A stretch of DNA of 64,000 bases from Ignisphaera sp. (GTDB lineage Archaea > Thermoproteota > Thermoprotei_A > Sulfolobales > Ignisphaeraceae), in assembly GCA_038831005.1 (NCBI GenBank), contig JAWBKZ010000003.1, forward strand, positions 124,001 to 188,000, written 5' to 3'. Numbering within the stretch: the first letter of the stretch is position 1; every line of letters begins with the position of its first letter. A model generated the notes under the pieces. The model was not told the origin of the DNA. It did no database searches and was given only the letters and a program-made list of their open reading frames with translations. Made by a program: the position numbers and the translations under genes. Positions 1 to 9,468 of this stretch are shown one piece after another.

Positions 1-2
1 CT

Positions 3-1127
3 AAGATTCTAGCTGAACTTACGAAGCCTTTTGTTGGTAGAGAAGAAGAGGCTAAGGTGATACTTTTAGCTCTACTGACAAAAGAGCATGCCGTTCTAAT
101 AGGTGAACCAGGTACAGCCAAAAGTGCATTAATACGAAGAACAGCAACTATCTTGAATATGAGGTGCTTCATCTATCTTTTAACACGATTCACGGAACCT
201 GCAGAACTTTTCGGTCCATTGGATATAAATGCATTAAAGGAAGGTAAGTATGTTAGGATAACGACAAACAAGTTACCAGAAGCTGAAATCGTTTTCTTAG
301 ACGAGATATTTAAAGCGAATTCAGCTATACTAAACACGCTTTTGACTATAATGAATGAAAGAGTATTTTACGATGGATATACCGAGATGAAGGTTTCTCT
401 ATGGAGTCTGTTTGGCGCTAGTAATGAAGTTCCGGAAGACCCTGAACTTGAAGCTCTTTATGACAGGTTTTTGCTGAGACACTATGTTAAACCTGTATCT
501 GATGATGTTTGGAAGGACTTACTCAGATATTCATGGAATATAGAGAAATACGGTTACGCGAAACCTGAAATAAGAGTTGATAAAGATGATTTAGAGAATA
601 TGCATAGGACGATATTTGAGGTAGATCTTACACCAATAGAAAGTAAGGTATTGAAACTTTTCTCGATATTTGAATCCAAAAACATACATCTAACCGATAG
701 AAGAAAGGGTAAGGTGCTAAAGGTTATAGCAGCTCATGCTGTGCTTAATGGGAGATCTACTGCTATAGAGGAGGATCTATCGGTACTAAAATTTGTTGCT
801 GCTCACGATATAGATGATTTTGAGCGTATAAACATAATTCTCTCTGAAGAACTTAAGACAGCTTACAGGTACCTTAAGGAACTTGAAGAAATACATAGAA
901 ATGTAAGAGAAGTGTACAACTACATATCTTCATTTCCCAGCGTAACATCTAGATTTGTTGAATATAGATTACTAGAGATATATCGAGATCTTGAATCAAC
1001 TCGAGATAGAGTCATATCTATAGTTAGAGAAACAAGTGACGAGAAAGTACATAAGAAGGCTACAGAAGTCATAGAGTATCTAAATGAGGTGTTAAGCAAA
1101 ATAAGACAGAAAATTGAGGGTAAGTAA
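3..1127 (+). CDS. MoxR-family AAA+ ATPase (5' end outside window)
   Basis: The reading frame is open from the first bases of the window and encodes KILAELTKPFVGREEEAK directly before the GTG at 57, so that GTG is internal and the true start lies upstream. A P-loop GEPGTAKSA, Walker B IVFLDEIFKAN and sensor-1 GASNEVPE identify a MoxR-type AAA+ chaperone-like ATPase; the C-terminal third is helical. The stop overlaps the next start by one base, and the partner is a VWA protein, the classic MoxR/VWA (RavA-ViaA-like) pair thought to remodel or insert metal cofactors into client complexes. The client is not visible here. Confidence 0.9.
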   Translation, partial: KILAELTKPFVGREEEAKVILLALLTKEHAVLIGEPGTAKSALIRRTATILNMRCFIYLLTRFTEPAELFGPLDINALKEGKYVRITTNKLPEAEIVFLDEIFKANSAILNTLLTIMNERVFYDGYTEMKVSLWSLFGASNEVPEDPELEALYDRFLLRHYVKPVSDDVWKDLLRYSWNIEKYGYAKPEIRVDKDDLENMHRTIFEVDLTPIESKVLKLFSIFESKNIHLTDRRKGKVLKVIAAHAVLNGRSTAIEEDLSVLKFVAAHDIDDFERINIILSEELKTAYRYLKELEEIHRNVREVYNYISSFPSVTSRFVEYRLLEIYRDLESTRDRVISIVRETSDEKVHKKATEVIEYLNEVLSKIRQKIEGK

Positions 1128-2449
1128 TGCCAGGTTCCCTAAAGAATATAGACTATCAAGACCCATTTGTTAGGTATAGAGGCCAGAAAATACTTGATAA
1201 TTTAAAGAAGTTTAGCATGCATAATGATGTTCAACTAGAGTTAGCTGTAGATGCCTATTATTCGCTCTATCTACCTTTTCCAATTCTTGAGGATGTTGAT
1301 AAAATTGCCGTAGGTAATAGAAATATTTACGAAATTATCAGGTCCGCTCTTGAAGACAGTGAATTCAGGAGACTTAGATACTATACTATTGCTGATGCTT
1401 TTGCTTCTGTAGCTATAGGGACACTATTTCTACTGAATCTTCAAGAAGAACTTAAAGCAGAAAACGAACAACAAGGTCACATGGGTAGAGGAAGAACAAG
1501 CACCAGAAACAAAGATACTGAAGTAGAAAATGGTAGCAAAGATAGCGATGGTTCGAAAAGTAGTGATTTGAAGAGCATAGTTAGAAATGCTGTAAAGAAA
1601 ACGGTAGAACATTCAGAAACAATAAAAGAATTACAGCATTTTACCTACGGCTATAGAGCAGGTGTGGGACATACACTTGATCTAGATGAAGATGTAAATA
1701 AGGTTCTAAGGTTGGTTAGAAATACTGATATAAAGAAGATATTAATGTTCTTAACAAAAATGCCCAACATAAATACTATAGTTAAGAAAAAGAAGGTGGG
1801 CTATCAAAGAGGCGAAGTAGAAGGATACACGATAGGTTCGGATATAGAGAGAATTGTATCCACAGAACTAGCCTATCCATCCATATACATATATATTAAG
1901 ATAGCTGAAAACAAGCTACTTCTATACAATAAGGTTCTGTACATGTCGCTAGGGCCTATATATGTGTTGATAGATAAGTCTGGAAGTATGGATGGAAACA
2001 AAATCTTGTGGGCAAAAGCTACAGCTCTTGCACTATTGATGAGAAGCAGGATTGAAAAGAGAGCATTCTATATAAGGTTTTTTGATTCTGAGCCCTACAA
2101 GCTTATGAGGATTAAACCTAATGCTAAACCATCAGAGGTGCTTAAAGTTGTTGAATATGTAGCTATGGTTAGAAATGGTGGAGGAACAGATATCTCTAAG
2201 TCGGTCATAACGGCTTGTAATGATATAATGAAGTTTCGATCTAGAGATTTTAGCGATATAATAATAATAACCGATGGAGAAGATAGAATAGCCAAAAGTT
2301 TGGTTAAAAAGTCTTTAGCCTATTCACGTTCTAGATTAATATCCGTTATGATTATGGGAGATAATAGCGATCTAAAAGAGATAAGCTATAAATATCTGAA
2401 AGTCGTAAAACTTTCCGAAAAAGAGATGCTTAATGTTATTGAGGCCTGA
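1127..2449 (+). CDS. VWA-domain protein, partner of the MoxR ATPase
   Basis: This 440-residue protein has a C-terminal von Willebrand factor A domain. The metal-site motif DKSGSMDG sits near residue 282, the MIDAS threonine in GGGTDIS and the aspartate in IIITDGED. The N-terminal half is helical, with a charged low-complexity linker around residues 115-150. The start ATG shares an A with the stop of the MoxR gene, so the two are translationally coupled. No signal peptide is seen, which fits a cytosolic co-chaperone of the ViaA/CoxE type. The specific substrate is unknown. Confidence 0.85.
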   Translation: MPGSLKNIDYQDPFVRYRGQKILDNLKKFSMHNDVQLELAVDAYYSLYLPFPILEDVDKIAVGNRNIYEIIRSALEDSEFRRLRYYTIADAFASVAIGTLFLLNLQEELKAENEQQGHMGRGRTSTRNKDTEVENGSKDSDGSKSSDLKSIVRNAVKKTVEHSETIKELQHFTYGYRAGVGHTLDLDEDVNKVLRLVRNTDIKKILMFLTKMPNINTIVKKKKVGYQRGEVEGYTIGSDIERIVSTELAYPSIYIYIKIAENKLLLYNKVLYMSLGPIYVLIDKSGSMDGNKILWAKATALALLMRSRIEKRAFYIRFFDSEPYKLMRIKPNAKPSEVLKVVEYVAMVRNGGGTDISKSVITACNDIMKFRSRDFSDIIIITDGEDRIAKSLVKKSLAYSRSRLISVMIMGDNSDLKEISYKYLKVVKLSEKEMLNVIEA

Positions 2450-2461
2450 TCTCGATTTATT

Positions 2462-3862
2462 TTAGCTACCTATTCTGAGTATTTCTACGCGTTGTTTTGG
2501 TTCTCTCAGACCATAAGTAAGTACAGCTAATTCTCCATAACTTACTAAACTGTTTTCTATAGCTTTTTTAAGCATTTTTTGCATTCCTTCTTCATAGCTT
2601 TTTGCTTCAACATGTAGTAGATTTAGCCCCCAGAGAATAGATAGTTTTCTAAGTACATGTATATCTGGCGATGCTACATATACCGGTATTCTAGGTCTTA
2701 GCGTTGATATTCTTTTAGCTGTATTCCCATACATACTGAACACAAAAAGTTTTGCCTCAATATCTTCTGCAAGCTCTAAAACACCTTTTGTAAACCTTAA
2801 GCGTAGGTCTTCAAGTCCTTCTCTAGCTTTTGAAGATGCTTCATTAATTGATTTATGTATATGTCTTTCCACAAAATCCACTATCTTTTTCAACCACTTT
2901 ACAGCTTCTAGAGGATGTTTTCCAGCTGATGTTTCACCTGTAAGCATTAAGGCATCTACGCCCATCTCTATAGCTATACTTACATCAACAACCTCCGCTC
3001 TTGTGGGAACAGTATTCTCCATCATAGATTCTAGGAGTTGTGTAGCAACTATGACAGGTATTCTCTTCTTCAAACATTTATCTACCACAAGTTTCTGTAG
3101 ATGATGTATTTCTTCAAGACCAAAGTTCATTCCTAGATCTCCACGAGCTACAAGAACTACATCACTTACTTCAATTATATCGTCAAGATTCTTTACGGCA
3201 TTTTTAGTTTCTATCTTAGCTATAATCCCTATATCGCTTCTACCGTATCTTTTTAATATATCTCTGACATTCTCTATATCTTCTGCTTTCCTAACATAGC
3301 TTAAACCAATATAGTCAATATCGTTTTCTACAGTAAACTTTATACACATCAAATCTCTATCACTTAAGATAGGCATATCTATCTCTTTTGCTTGTATTGT
3401 TAGTGTTTTTCTAGACTTTATCACCGATTCTGTAAGTGCTACAACATCTACATAATTAGAGCCCCTATCTATAACGCGAAGTCTTGTTCTCCCATCATCC
3501 ATAATGACTATATCTCCAACCTCAATTATATCAAAAAATTTCTTAGCAAGTATCGGTACAGTATTTGCATTACTAGGTGTAGAACCTAATATAAAACGTA
3601 CAGTATCGCCTTTCTTCAAGACTATAGGGTTAGAAACTTCACCAATCCTAATCGAAGGTCCCTGTATATCGCCAATAATCGGTAAAGGCTTCCCTAACTC
3701 AGCTTCAGCTTTCCTAACATATTCTATACGCATTTTCCATTCGTTTGGATCTCCATGAGCAAAATTTATCCTAAACCCATCTACACCAAACTCAACCATA
3801 GATCTAATGATTTCGTAACTATTTGATGATGGTCCTAGAGACGCTATCTTTTTTACAAACAT
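2462..3862 (-). CDS. pyk: pyruvate kinase
   Basis: Pyruvate kinase transfers phosphate from PEP to ADP in the last step of glycolysis. The 466-residue length is normal. Visible family motifs are IASLGPSS at the N-terminus, the catalytic-lysine segment GIIAKIETKNAV, VARGDLGMN, the effector-loop region ATQLLESMMENTVPTRAEVVD and LTGETSAGKHP. It is monocistronic and convergent with the VWA gene (12-bp gap). Triose-phosphate isomerase and FBP aldolase/phosphatase occur elsewhere in this window. Confidence 0.97.
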   Translation of the reverse strand: MFVKKIASLGPSSNSYEIIRSMVEFGVDGFRINFAHGDPNEWKMRIEYVRKAEAELGKPLPIIGDIQGPSIRIGEVSNPIVLKKGDTVRFILGSTPSNANTVPILAKKFFDIIEVGDIVIMDDGRTRLRVIDRGSNYVDVVALTESVIKSRKTLTIQAKEIDMPILSDRDLMCIKFTVENDIDYIGLSYVRKAEDIENVRDILKRYGRSDIGIIAKIETKNAVKNLDDIIEVSDVVLVARGDLGMNFGLEEIHHLQKLVVDKCLKKRIPVIVATQLLESMMENTVPTRAEVVDVSIAIEMGVDALMLTGETSAGKHPLEAVKWLKKIVDFVERHIHKSINEASSKAREGLEDLRLRFTKGVLELAEDIEAKLFVFSMYGNTAKRISTLRPRIPVYVASPDIHVLRKLSILWGLNLLHVEAKSYEEGMQKMLKKAIENSLVSYGELAVLTYGLREPKQRVEILRIGS

Positions 3863-3982
3863 ATCTGTAGACCTTAATACATTTTCGGTAAGACCATAAA
3901 GAGTTAAAAATATTGATGCTACATTGATAAATATAAACCAAGAAATAGCTACTCTTTAGAATGAAGAAGAATTACTATACGA

Positions 3983-5356
3983 TTATATGCCTATAGAACT
4001 AATTACATCGTCTCTACATGTCTTCAAATCATTTTCTGAAAGCACTATAGGCTCTCTTTCTCTCCTCCATAGATATACAATCTTGCTGAGTTTATCTCCG
4101 GGGAACCTGTATTTGAATGCGATATTGATATCTGCCAATCTCGAGAATAACATGGTTATATCACTGTTTGCTCTAATAGACATTATTATGGTTAGTATTT
4201 TCCGGCTTTTCATATAGTTCACCATATTATAGATCGTAGACATGTGTTTAGGTTTATATGCTAACGCAAATATATCAAAGGCGTGGAGCAGAACTATATC
4301 TGGTTTCACAACATTTACTACCTCTATTATCTGTGTCATGAGTTCTGTACTTGAGTATGCAAATGGATTATAGCTTTTAAATACGAAATTGCTTTCTATA
4401 AATTTCTCTACCCTTATATCGCTGATACCGAAAGACTCGAGACTCTTAATTATTGTTTGCTTCATTGTTGCAGGTGAAATCCTAAAACTTATTACGAGCG
4501 CTCTAGCCTTGTTCGCTAATGTAAATCCATAGATTTGGAGAAATATTTCTGGTGGACGAGCTATTGATGGATAAGATATAAAGATTACATGACCTTTTTG
4601 GATATCACCTAAAGCGTTTGCTAGATGTCTACATGGTGGCTCTACTCTACCTCCTTCTGATGGAATATCCTCGAGAATTGGAGGTACATACACTTTGAGA
4701 CCCTGTTTCTCTAGTATCGTAAAAGGTATTTCAGCAACTGTTATAGGTGATCCCCGAGCTTTTCTTATCTCAATTATTCGAACAAGTCTACCATCTTCAA
4801 CTCTATGTTTAAGAATAAACACGGCGTCAGCTACAAACTCTATAGAACCCAAATCTACTGTTTCAGAACCGAAAGGTAGCTCTGCAACAAGTACTACGAC
4901 GCCATCTATTTGTTTTGCAAGTTCGTAAAAGTAGTTCTGTAACCATGCACGTTTACTTTCATCTGATGTCGATAAAAGAAATGTATTTATCGAGTCAATT
5001 ACTAATACTTTAGGTTTAAAGCTTTCTACTATTCTATGTATTTCAGCAACAATATCATTAACATTTAGAACTATGGGCAACCTAGTGAACAAGAAGTTCC
5101 CTAATTTTTCGACTTTTTCAAAATCTATACCTAACTTCACTAGATTCTTATATAGCTTTTCTTTATGTTCTTGAAAAGATATATAGAGACATTTATTATC
5201 ATTTAACGCATTTCTATAGCAGATAGTTGAAGCTAGTATAGTTTTACCAGCTCCAGGGTGACCTGCTACTACTATTGTTGATGGGGATGTTAATGTACTT
5301 CCAAAAAGCTTATCTAAGACATCAATGCCAAAAACAATGCTATTCAATTTTATCAT
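3983..5356 (-). CDS. KaiC-like RecA-family ATPase with degenerate second domain
   Basis: The ATG at 5356 is chosen because GGTGA lies 7 nt upstream; an upstream TTG at 5386 would swallow that site. The first about 230 residues form a KaiC/RadA-type domain with Walker A AGHPGAGKT and Walker B VLVIDSINTFLL. The second half repeats the fold but the P-loop position reads GHVIFISYPSIARP, with no lysine, while a Walker-B-like DIVLLHAFDIF remains. It is therefore a two-domain KaiC homologue with one apparently inactive site. Archaeal KaiC-like proteins act in signalling; the role here is not known. Confidence 0.75.
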   Translation of the reverse strand: MIKLNSIVFGIDVLDKLFGSTLTSPSTIVVAGHPGAGKTILASTICYRNALNDNKCLYISFQEHKEKLYKNLVKLGIDFEKVEKLGNFLFTRLPIVLNVNDIVAEIHRIVESFKPKVLVIDSINTFLLSTSDESKRAWLQNYFYELAKQIDGVVVLVAELPFGSETVDLGSIEFVADAVFILKHRVEDGRLVRIIEIRKARGSPITVAEIPFTILEKQGLKVYVPPILEDIPSEGGRVEPPCRHLANALGDIQKGHVIFISYPSIARPPEIFLQIYGFTLANKARALVISFRISPATMKQTIIKSLESFGISDIRVEKFIESNFVFKSYNPFAYSSTELMTQIIEVVNVVKPDIVLLHAFDIFALAYKPKHMSTIYNMVNYMKSRKILTIIMSIRANSDITMLFSRLADINIAFKYRFPGDKLSKIVYLWRREREPIVLSENDLKTCRDDVISSIGI

Positions 5357-5470
5357 ACCTGTGTCACCGTCTGTAGCCTGGTACAACTGTATCGGATTCC
5401 ATATCTGTTCATATGAGTAAAACGCTTATAAGCATCCTATACAGCGATACGTGTGAAGATACCTCGAGGA

Positions 5471-5642
5471 TGGATTGAGAGCCACTGAGATGCCCTGAAC
5501 AGTGGCTCTTCCAAAACATCCAGGATGTGGGGTACCTGGAATCCACATAAACTCCTCTAAGCCCGATGAAAACCCGAGTGAAGTACAGAGGAAAAGAGAT
5601 GAGGTGATAACCTCAACCGATATAGACCCATATAAGAGCTGA
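5471..5642 (+). mobile_element. TnpB (IS200/IS605-type) 3'-end relic A with hairpin
   Basis: The frame from 5526 to the TGA at 5640-5642 reads CGVPGIHINSSKPDENPSEV and continues about 18 codons, matching the C-terminal end of TnpB proteins. No zinc ribbon, RuvC core or 5' half is present. Just upstream is an inverted repeat, AGAGCCACT at 5478-5486 and AGTGGCTCT at 5501-5509, that could fold into a 9-bp hairpin. About 120 bp from 5525 are clearly similar to the second relic near 39.35-39.47 kb. In TnpB elements this 3' region overlaps the guide (omega) RNA scaffold. Confidence 0.7.
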
Positions 5643-5717
5643 ACAGCCCTTGATGGAGTATCAATGTTTCTAATCAAGATAGTAATTTTAATAATTCTTT
5701 AGGCTGGCTCTATGAAT

Positions 5718-5728
5718 GCATTTAAATC
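5718..5728 (+). promoter_or_regulatory. probable TATA box for MetRS
   Basis: An AT-rich GCATTTAAATC element lies about 65 bp before the MetRS TTG start, in the expected place for an archaeal TATA box giving a leader of roughly 35-40 nt. No other TATA-like sequence is closer. Confidence 0.4.
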
Positions 5729-5788
5729 CGCTAATATGCGTTATCCCAGGGTTTTGCAGGAGAGCTACCTCAACTAGGTGTATCGATA

Positions 5789-7294
5789 TTGACAGATGTG
5801 TGTTCAGTCTATGTAACTACACCTATATATTATCCAAACGATAAACCTCATCTAGGCCATGCATATACCACCGTTTTAGCTGATATAGCATTTCGTTGGT
5901 ATTCCTTAATTGGGTGTGAAGTTCTATTCTTAACCGGCACAGATGAACACGGTCTAAAGCTTCAACGTGAAGCCGAAAAACATGGTGTAGATCCTAAGCG
6001 ATTTGTTGATAGTATGGTCAACATATATAAAGAATACTGGAAACTACTTAATATTAGGTATAGCAGGTTTATAAGAACAACTGATAGCGATCATGAGGAA
6101 ACTGTTAGACATGTTCTTAATGAGCTCTATGGAAGAGGTTATGTGTATAAAAGCAGGTATAGTGGATGGTATTGTACAGGATGCGAGAAATTCTATAGCG
6201 AAAAAGAGTACTTCATCGAGAATGGTAAGCCTTTATGCCCTATACATAGAAGACCCCTCGAATTTATTGAAGAAGATGCATATTTCTTGAAGCTTTCAGC
6301 TTTCAAAGACTATGTGGTAAGGATATTGCGTGAGGGCGATACCGTCTATCCAAAACATTACGCTCTAGAGGTTCTAAGCAAAATAGAGATAGAGGGCTTA
6401 CAGGATATAGCTATCTCTAGACTCAAAAACAGAGTTTATTGGGGTATAGAGCTCCCTTTCGATCCTCAGTATACAGCTTATGTATGGATTGACGCACTCC
6501 TCAACTATCTATCTGGATTAGGCTATCCTAGAAATACAGATAAGTTCAACAAGTTTTGGAGCAATTCTATACAATTCATAGGCAAGGATATCTTATGGTT
6601 CCACACAGCTATATGGTTCTCATTGCTAGCTATGATCGGTATACCACCGCCTAAGAAACTTGTTGTACATGCTTTTCTAACGTTTAAAGGACAGAAAATG
6701 GGTAAATCGTTAGGTAATGTTGTATCTATAGACGATATGGCTAAAAGATATGGTACAGCTGAAGCAATAAGATTCATTATTGCTAGAATATCGAATTTCG
6801 ATAAAGATAGCGAAATCTCTTGGGATATCTATGACTCTATATATACCAATGACCTGGTTAATAACTATGGCAACTTGGTTAGACGTGTAACAACATTAGC
6901 TAAGAAAATTCTTGAAGGTATAGTCGAGAAAGATCTGGATACCGACTTCGGGCAAACAGTTTCTGAAATAAGAGATAAGGCTATTGAGAGCTACAATGAG
7001 TTAAAGATATCTGAAGCAGTTAAACACGTTCTAGATATTGCTCATGAAACTAATGCTTACCTCAATAAGAAGGAACCCTGGAAATCTAGCAACCCTAGAC
7101 CAACGATATATACATCATTAGAAGCCGTAAGAATTTCATCTCTACTCCTCTATCCAGTTATACCTGAAACTATTGAAAAATTATTTGTGGCTATTGGTAT
7201 TGAGATTAAGAAAGGATTAGAGCAATTCAATATGGGTTTTGTTTCTAGATACATTATCAAAGAGTCTCCGATACTTTTTAAGAAAATAGATTAA
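5789..7294 (+). CDS. metG: methionyl-tRNA synthetase, bacterial-like short form
   Basis: The enzyme charges tRNA-Met with methionine. Start TTG is preceded by AGGTG 8 nt upstream. The HIGH signature is HLGH near residue 22, the KMSKS loop is KMGKSLGN near residue 305, and a single zinc knuckle is visible (CTGCEKF, then CPIH). The N-terminal VTTPIYYPNDKPHLGH and FLTGTDEHGLK wording matches the bacterial (Thermus/Thermotoga-like) MetRS group rather than the usual archaeal one, which starts VTSALPY and carries two knuckles. At 501 residues it lacks the C-terminal tRNA-binding/dimerisation extension. I infer ancient horizontal acquisition. Confidence 0.95.
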   Translation: MTDVCSVYVTTPIYYPNDKPHLGHAYTTVLADIAFRWYSLIGCEVLFLTGTDEHGLKLQREAEKHGVDPKRFVDSMVNIYKEYWKLLNIRYSRFIRTTDSDHEETVRHVLNELYGRGYVYKSRYSGWYCTGCEKFYSEKEYFIENGKPLCPIHRRPLEFIEEDAYFLKLSAFKDYVVRILREGDTVYPKHYALEVLSKIEIEGLQDIAISRLKNRVYWGIELPFDPQYTAYVWIDALLNYLSGLGYPRNTDKFNKFWSNSIQFIGKDILWFHTAIWFSLLAMIGIPPPKKLVVHAFLTFKGQKMGKSLGNVVSIDDMAKRYGTAEAIRFIIARISNFDKDSEISWDIYDSIYTNDLVNNYGNLVRRVTTLAKKILEGIVEKDLDTDFGQTVSEIRDKAIESYNELKISEAVKHVLDIAHETNAYLNKKEPWKSSNPRPTIYTSLEAVRISSLLLYPVIPETIEKLFVAIGIEIKKGLEQFNMGFVSRYIIKESPILFKKID

Positions 7295-7309
7295 AATTTT
7301 AGGATCAAG

Positions 7310-7651
7310 TTACGATGGTATGGATACAGCTACCTCTCTTTGAGTCCAAAGAGATTGTAGGTATGTCCAAAGGGTTTCAAGCTCTTCATCAACTCTAACT
7401 CTATAGGTAGCTATATATACTGCTAATGTATATCCAAGTAGGTTGCTTAGCTCTATACATGTATCTTGATCTAGATACTGATAGCTACAGTAGGCGTTAC
7501 TTAGCAAAAGTGCTGTCAGAATTGCTGTAGCGAATTCTTTATCAGCTTCTTTAGCAAAACCATTGCTCCTTAAGATCTGTACTCTATGATTCGCATGCTC
7601 TAGAACATCGACGATCTGTTGCTCTATAAGTAGCTTTGAGACTCCCTCCAT
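7310..7651 (-). CDS. small helical protein of unknown function
   Basis: A 113-residue protein if started at the ATG at 7651, which has AGGTG 9 nt upstream; the in-frame GTG at 7663 overlaps that site. It is predicted almost fully helical, with a central hydrophobic stretch (ATAILTALLLSNAY) and a Tyr-rich middle. I recognise no domain. It is convergent with MetRS and separated from it by 15 bp, and upstream lies a 190-bp AT-rich gap. Confidence 0.55.
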   Translation of the reverse strand: MEGVSKLLIEQQIVDVLEHANHRVQILRSNGFAKEADKEFATAILTALLLSNAYCSYQYLDQDTCIELSNLLGYTLAVYIATYRVRVDEELETLWTYLQSLWTQREVAVSIPS

Positions 7652-7837
7652 ATCTATGGACACCTAGGTATAGAGTTGATGTGTATTTACTTAAAAGAAC
7701 TGAGAGAGGAAATACCTCAGAAATACTTACGGAATAAATAACTTTGTAATATAGAGAATTATGTTGTGGTTTGTGTACATAGCATAAATAACATAGATAA
7801 AATGCGACTTATGAATATCATATACTAGGAGAATTGG

Positions 7838-8770
7838 TTATGGTGATATCGTCCATATCCTTATATTCGATATTTGTTTATTTTCCAGAGTTTTTAAGGC
7901 ATTATTACCACACGTTTGAGCACCATCTTTCTCTAACTCAATGTATATATTGGCTGTTTCAGTATCATGAACTAAACGTAGAAAAGCTTCTTCAATATTT
8001 CCACTAACATATACATACCTAGGTCTTTTTTCTTGAACAATTCTTTTTATTTTCTCGATAACCTCATCTAGCGACAATGATGTTGGTACTGATTCTACAA
8101 TCTTTGAAGATCTAATAACACTGTAGAGAGTTAAAGGATCTATACATTCATTAGATATAGAAATCTCCTTAGCTACGGTAGGTGTTGGAGGAACAGAAGG
8201 CTGCGGAGGTACAATAGTCTCCGCCTGCTTCGGTATTGCTTTTTCTTCAGCGACACTTACAACTGAGGGTGGTGAAGGTTGTGGGGCCGACTCTACAGAT
8301 TCTACTACAGATTCTACTGATGCTACAGGTGCTTCCTCCTTTGGTTTTGTTGCAGGAGGTAGTATAGCTTCTGTTGGTGTAGGAGCGGTTGGTGTCACAA
8401 CTGCTTCAGAACCTAGGGATGTTATTAGAGCTGTCCTTTCCTCTAGTCTAGATAGCGGAAATATCACTAAATCAATTAAAACATTTCTCTTAGAGACATC
8501 TACAACTTCTATAACTCCATCAGGTTGATAGAGGTACCTCATTGCTGTATCGCTACATGTTGTACCCTCGTATACAACACCTCTATCTACAGCTCTACAA
8601 CCAACTACATTCCCATCGACCATAGATATGGATATGTATACCCCTTGCACAACATTCCTGTAGTTTATATGTCCTGTAAACTTCTTCGTTATATATTCTC
8701 TTAATACACGACCTAATGACTTTAAATCTGCTTCAACTGTTTCTACAATGTTACCGCTACTTAAAAACAT
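7838..8770 (-). CDS. unknown two-domain protein with Pro/Val/Glu-rich linker
   Basis: The protein has a folded N-terminal domain (about residues 1-115), a disordered linker rich in Pro, Val, Ala and Glu (about 120-210), and a C-terminal mixed alpha/beta domain with two cysteines. It has no signal peptide or membrane segment. ATG 8770 has AGGTG 9 nt upstream and a TATA-like TATATAAAAG at about 8812-8821, so it is divergently transcribed from the coiled-coil gene at 8913. I do not recognise the family; the layout (domain, flexible arm, domain) suggests a tether or regulator. Confidence 0.6.
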   Translation of the reverse strand: MFLSSGNIVETVEADLKSLGRVLREYITKKFTGHINYRNVVQGVYISISMVDGNVVGCRAVDRGVVYEGTTCSDTAMRYLYQPDGVIEVVDVSKRNVLIDLVIFPLSRLEERTALITSLGSEAVVTPTAPTPTEAILPPATKPKEEAPVASVESVVESVESAPQPSPPSVVSVAEEKAIPKQAETIVPPQPSVPPTPTVAKEISISNECIDPLTLYSVIRSSKIVESVPTSLSLDEVIEKIKRIVQEKRPRYVYVSGNIEEAFLRLVHDTETANIYIELEKDGAQTCGNNALKTLENKQISNIRIWTISP

Positions 8771-8912
8771 TAATTATTACACCTGAATACCTATGAATCA
8801 CTCTATTTTTGAATATATAAAAGTATTTATGAAACTCTGATATCGATATCTTATCTAGTATACGAAATATTTTTATTCCAGTTCTGCAAGTGTGGTATTA
8901 TGGTGGATCTCT

Positions 8913-9326
8913 TTGTCTACGGTTATAAGAGAATTTGGAAGTATAGCTGAATTCACTAAAAGCCTAGATGATGCTGTTTCTGAATATAGAAGAAGACTAG
9001 GTGAAATGCTTAGAAGACTTGAAGAACTGAGGGTTAGATCTGAGCAAGAGAAAAAGCTTAAGGGTGTACTCACTAAACTAGGTTTGCCAGAATCATCATC
9101 ACCTAACGAGATAGCTCTACGTAATGTAAGAGTAGTAGTGAATCCATCGCCTTCACAAGAGTTATCAGCTATAGAATCAGCTGTAGAAGCATTAAACAAC
9201 AAAATTACATTGCTTACGGCTGTTAGAAAGGAGCTTGAAATACTGAGCAATATAGATGTAGAAGCTAAATTAATTGTTGTCTACATAGATGATGTACCTA
9301 GAACCGTTGTACTGAAGTTCAGTTAG
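8913..9326 (+). CDS. coiled-coil protein of unknown function
   Basis: TTG 8913 is preferred because GGTGG lies 6-7 nt upstream; a GTG at 8892 in the same frame has no such site. The 137-residue product begins STVIREFGSIAEF, followed by a strongly charged heptad-like helix (about residues 18-50), a short proline/serine linker, a second helix and a small C-terminal beta strand segment (LIVVYIDDVPRTVVLKF). It shares a roughly 140-bp divergent promoter region with the 310-residue linker protein at 7838-8770, which suggests that the two may be used together. No known domain recognised. Confidence 0.6.
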   Translation: MSTVIREFGSIAEFTKSLDDAVSEYRRRLGEMLRRLEELRVRSEQEKKLKGVLTKLGLPESSSPNEIALRNVRVVVNPSPSQELSAIESAVEALNNKITLLTAVRKELEILSNIDVEAKLIVVYIDDVPRTVVLKFS

Positions 9327-9468
9327 AGAGTGTAAATTTCATAATAACCTCCTTCTATGTATTATTTTAAAATATTTTCTATAGCTTAAGTCTAATGATC
9401 AAATAATACTTGTATATAGTAATAAAATGAAAATATAGTTGAATCCGGAACACATTATTTGTTATCTT

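Noticed and set aside
5426-5677. 83-codon minus-strand ORF
   Set aside because: It runs antisense over the TnpB relic and hairpin; the plus-strand similarity explains the region better.
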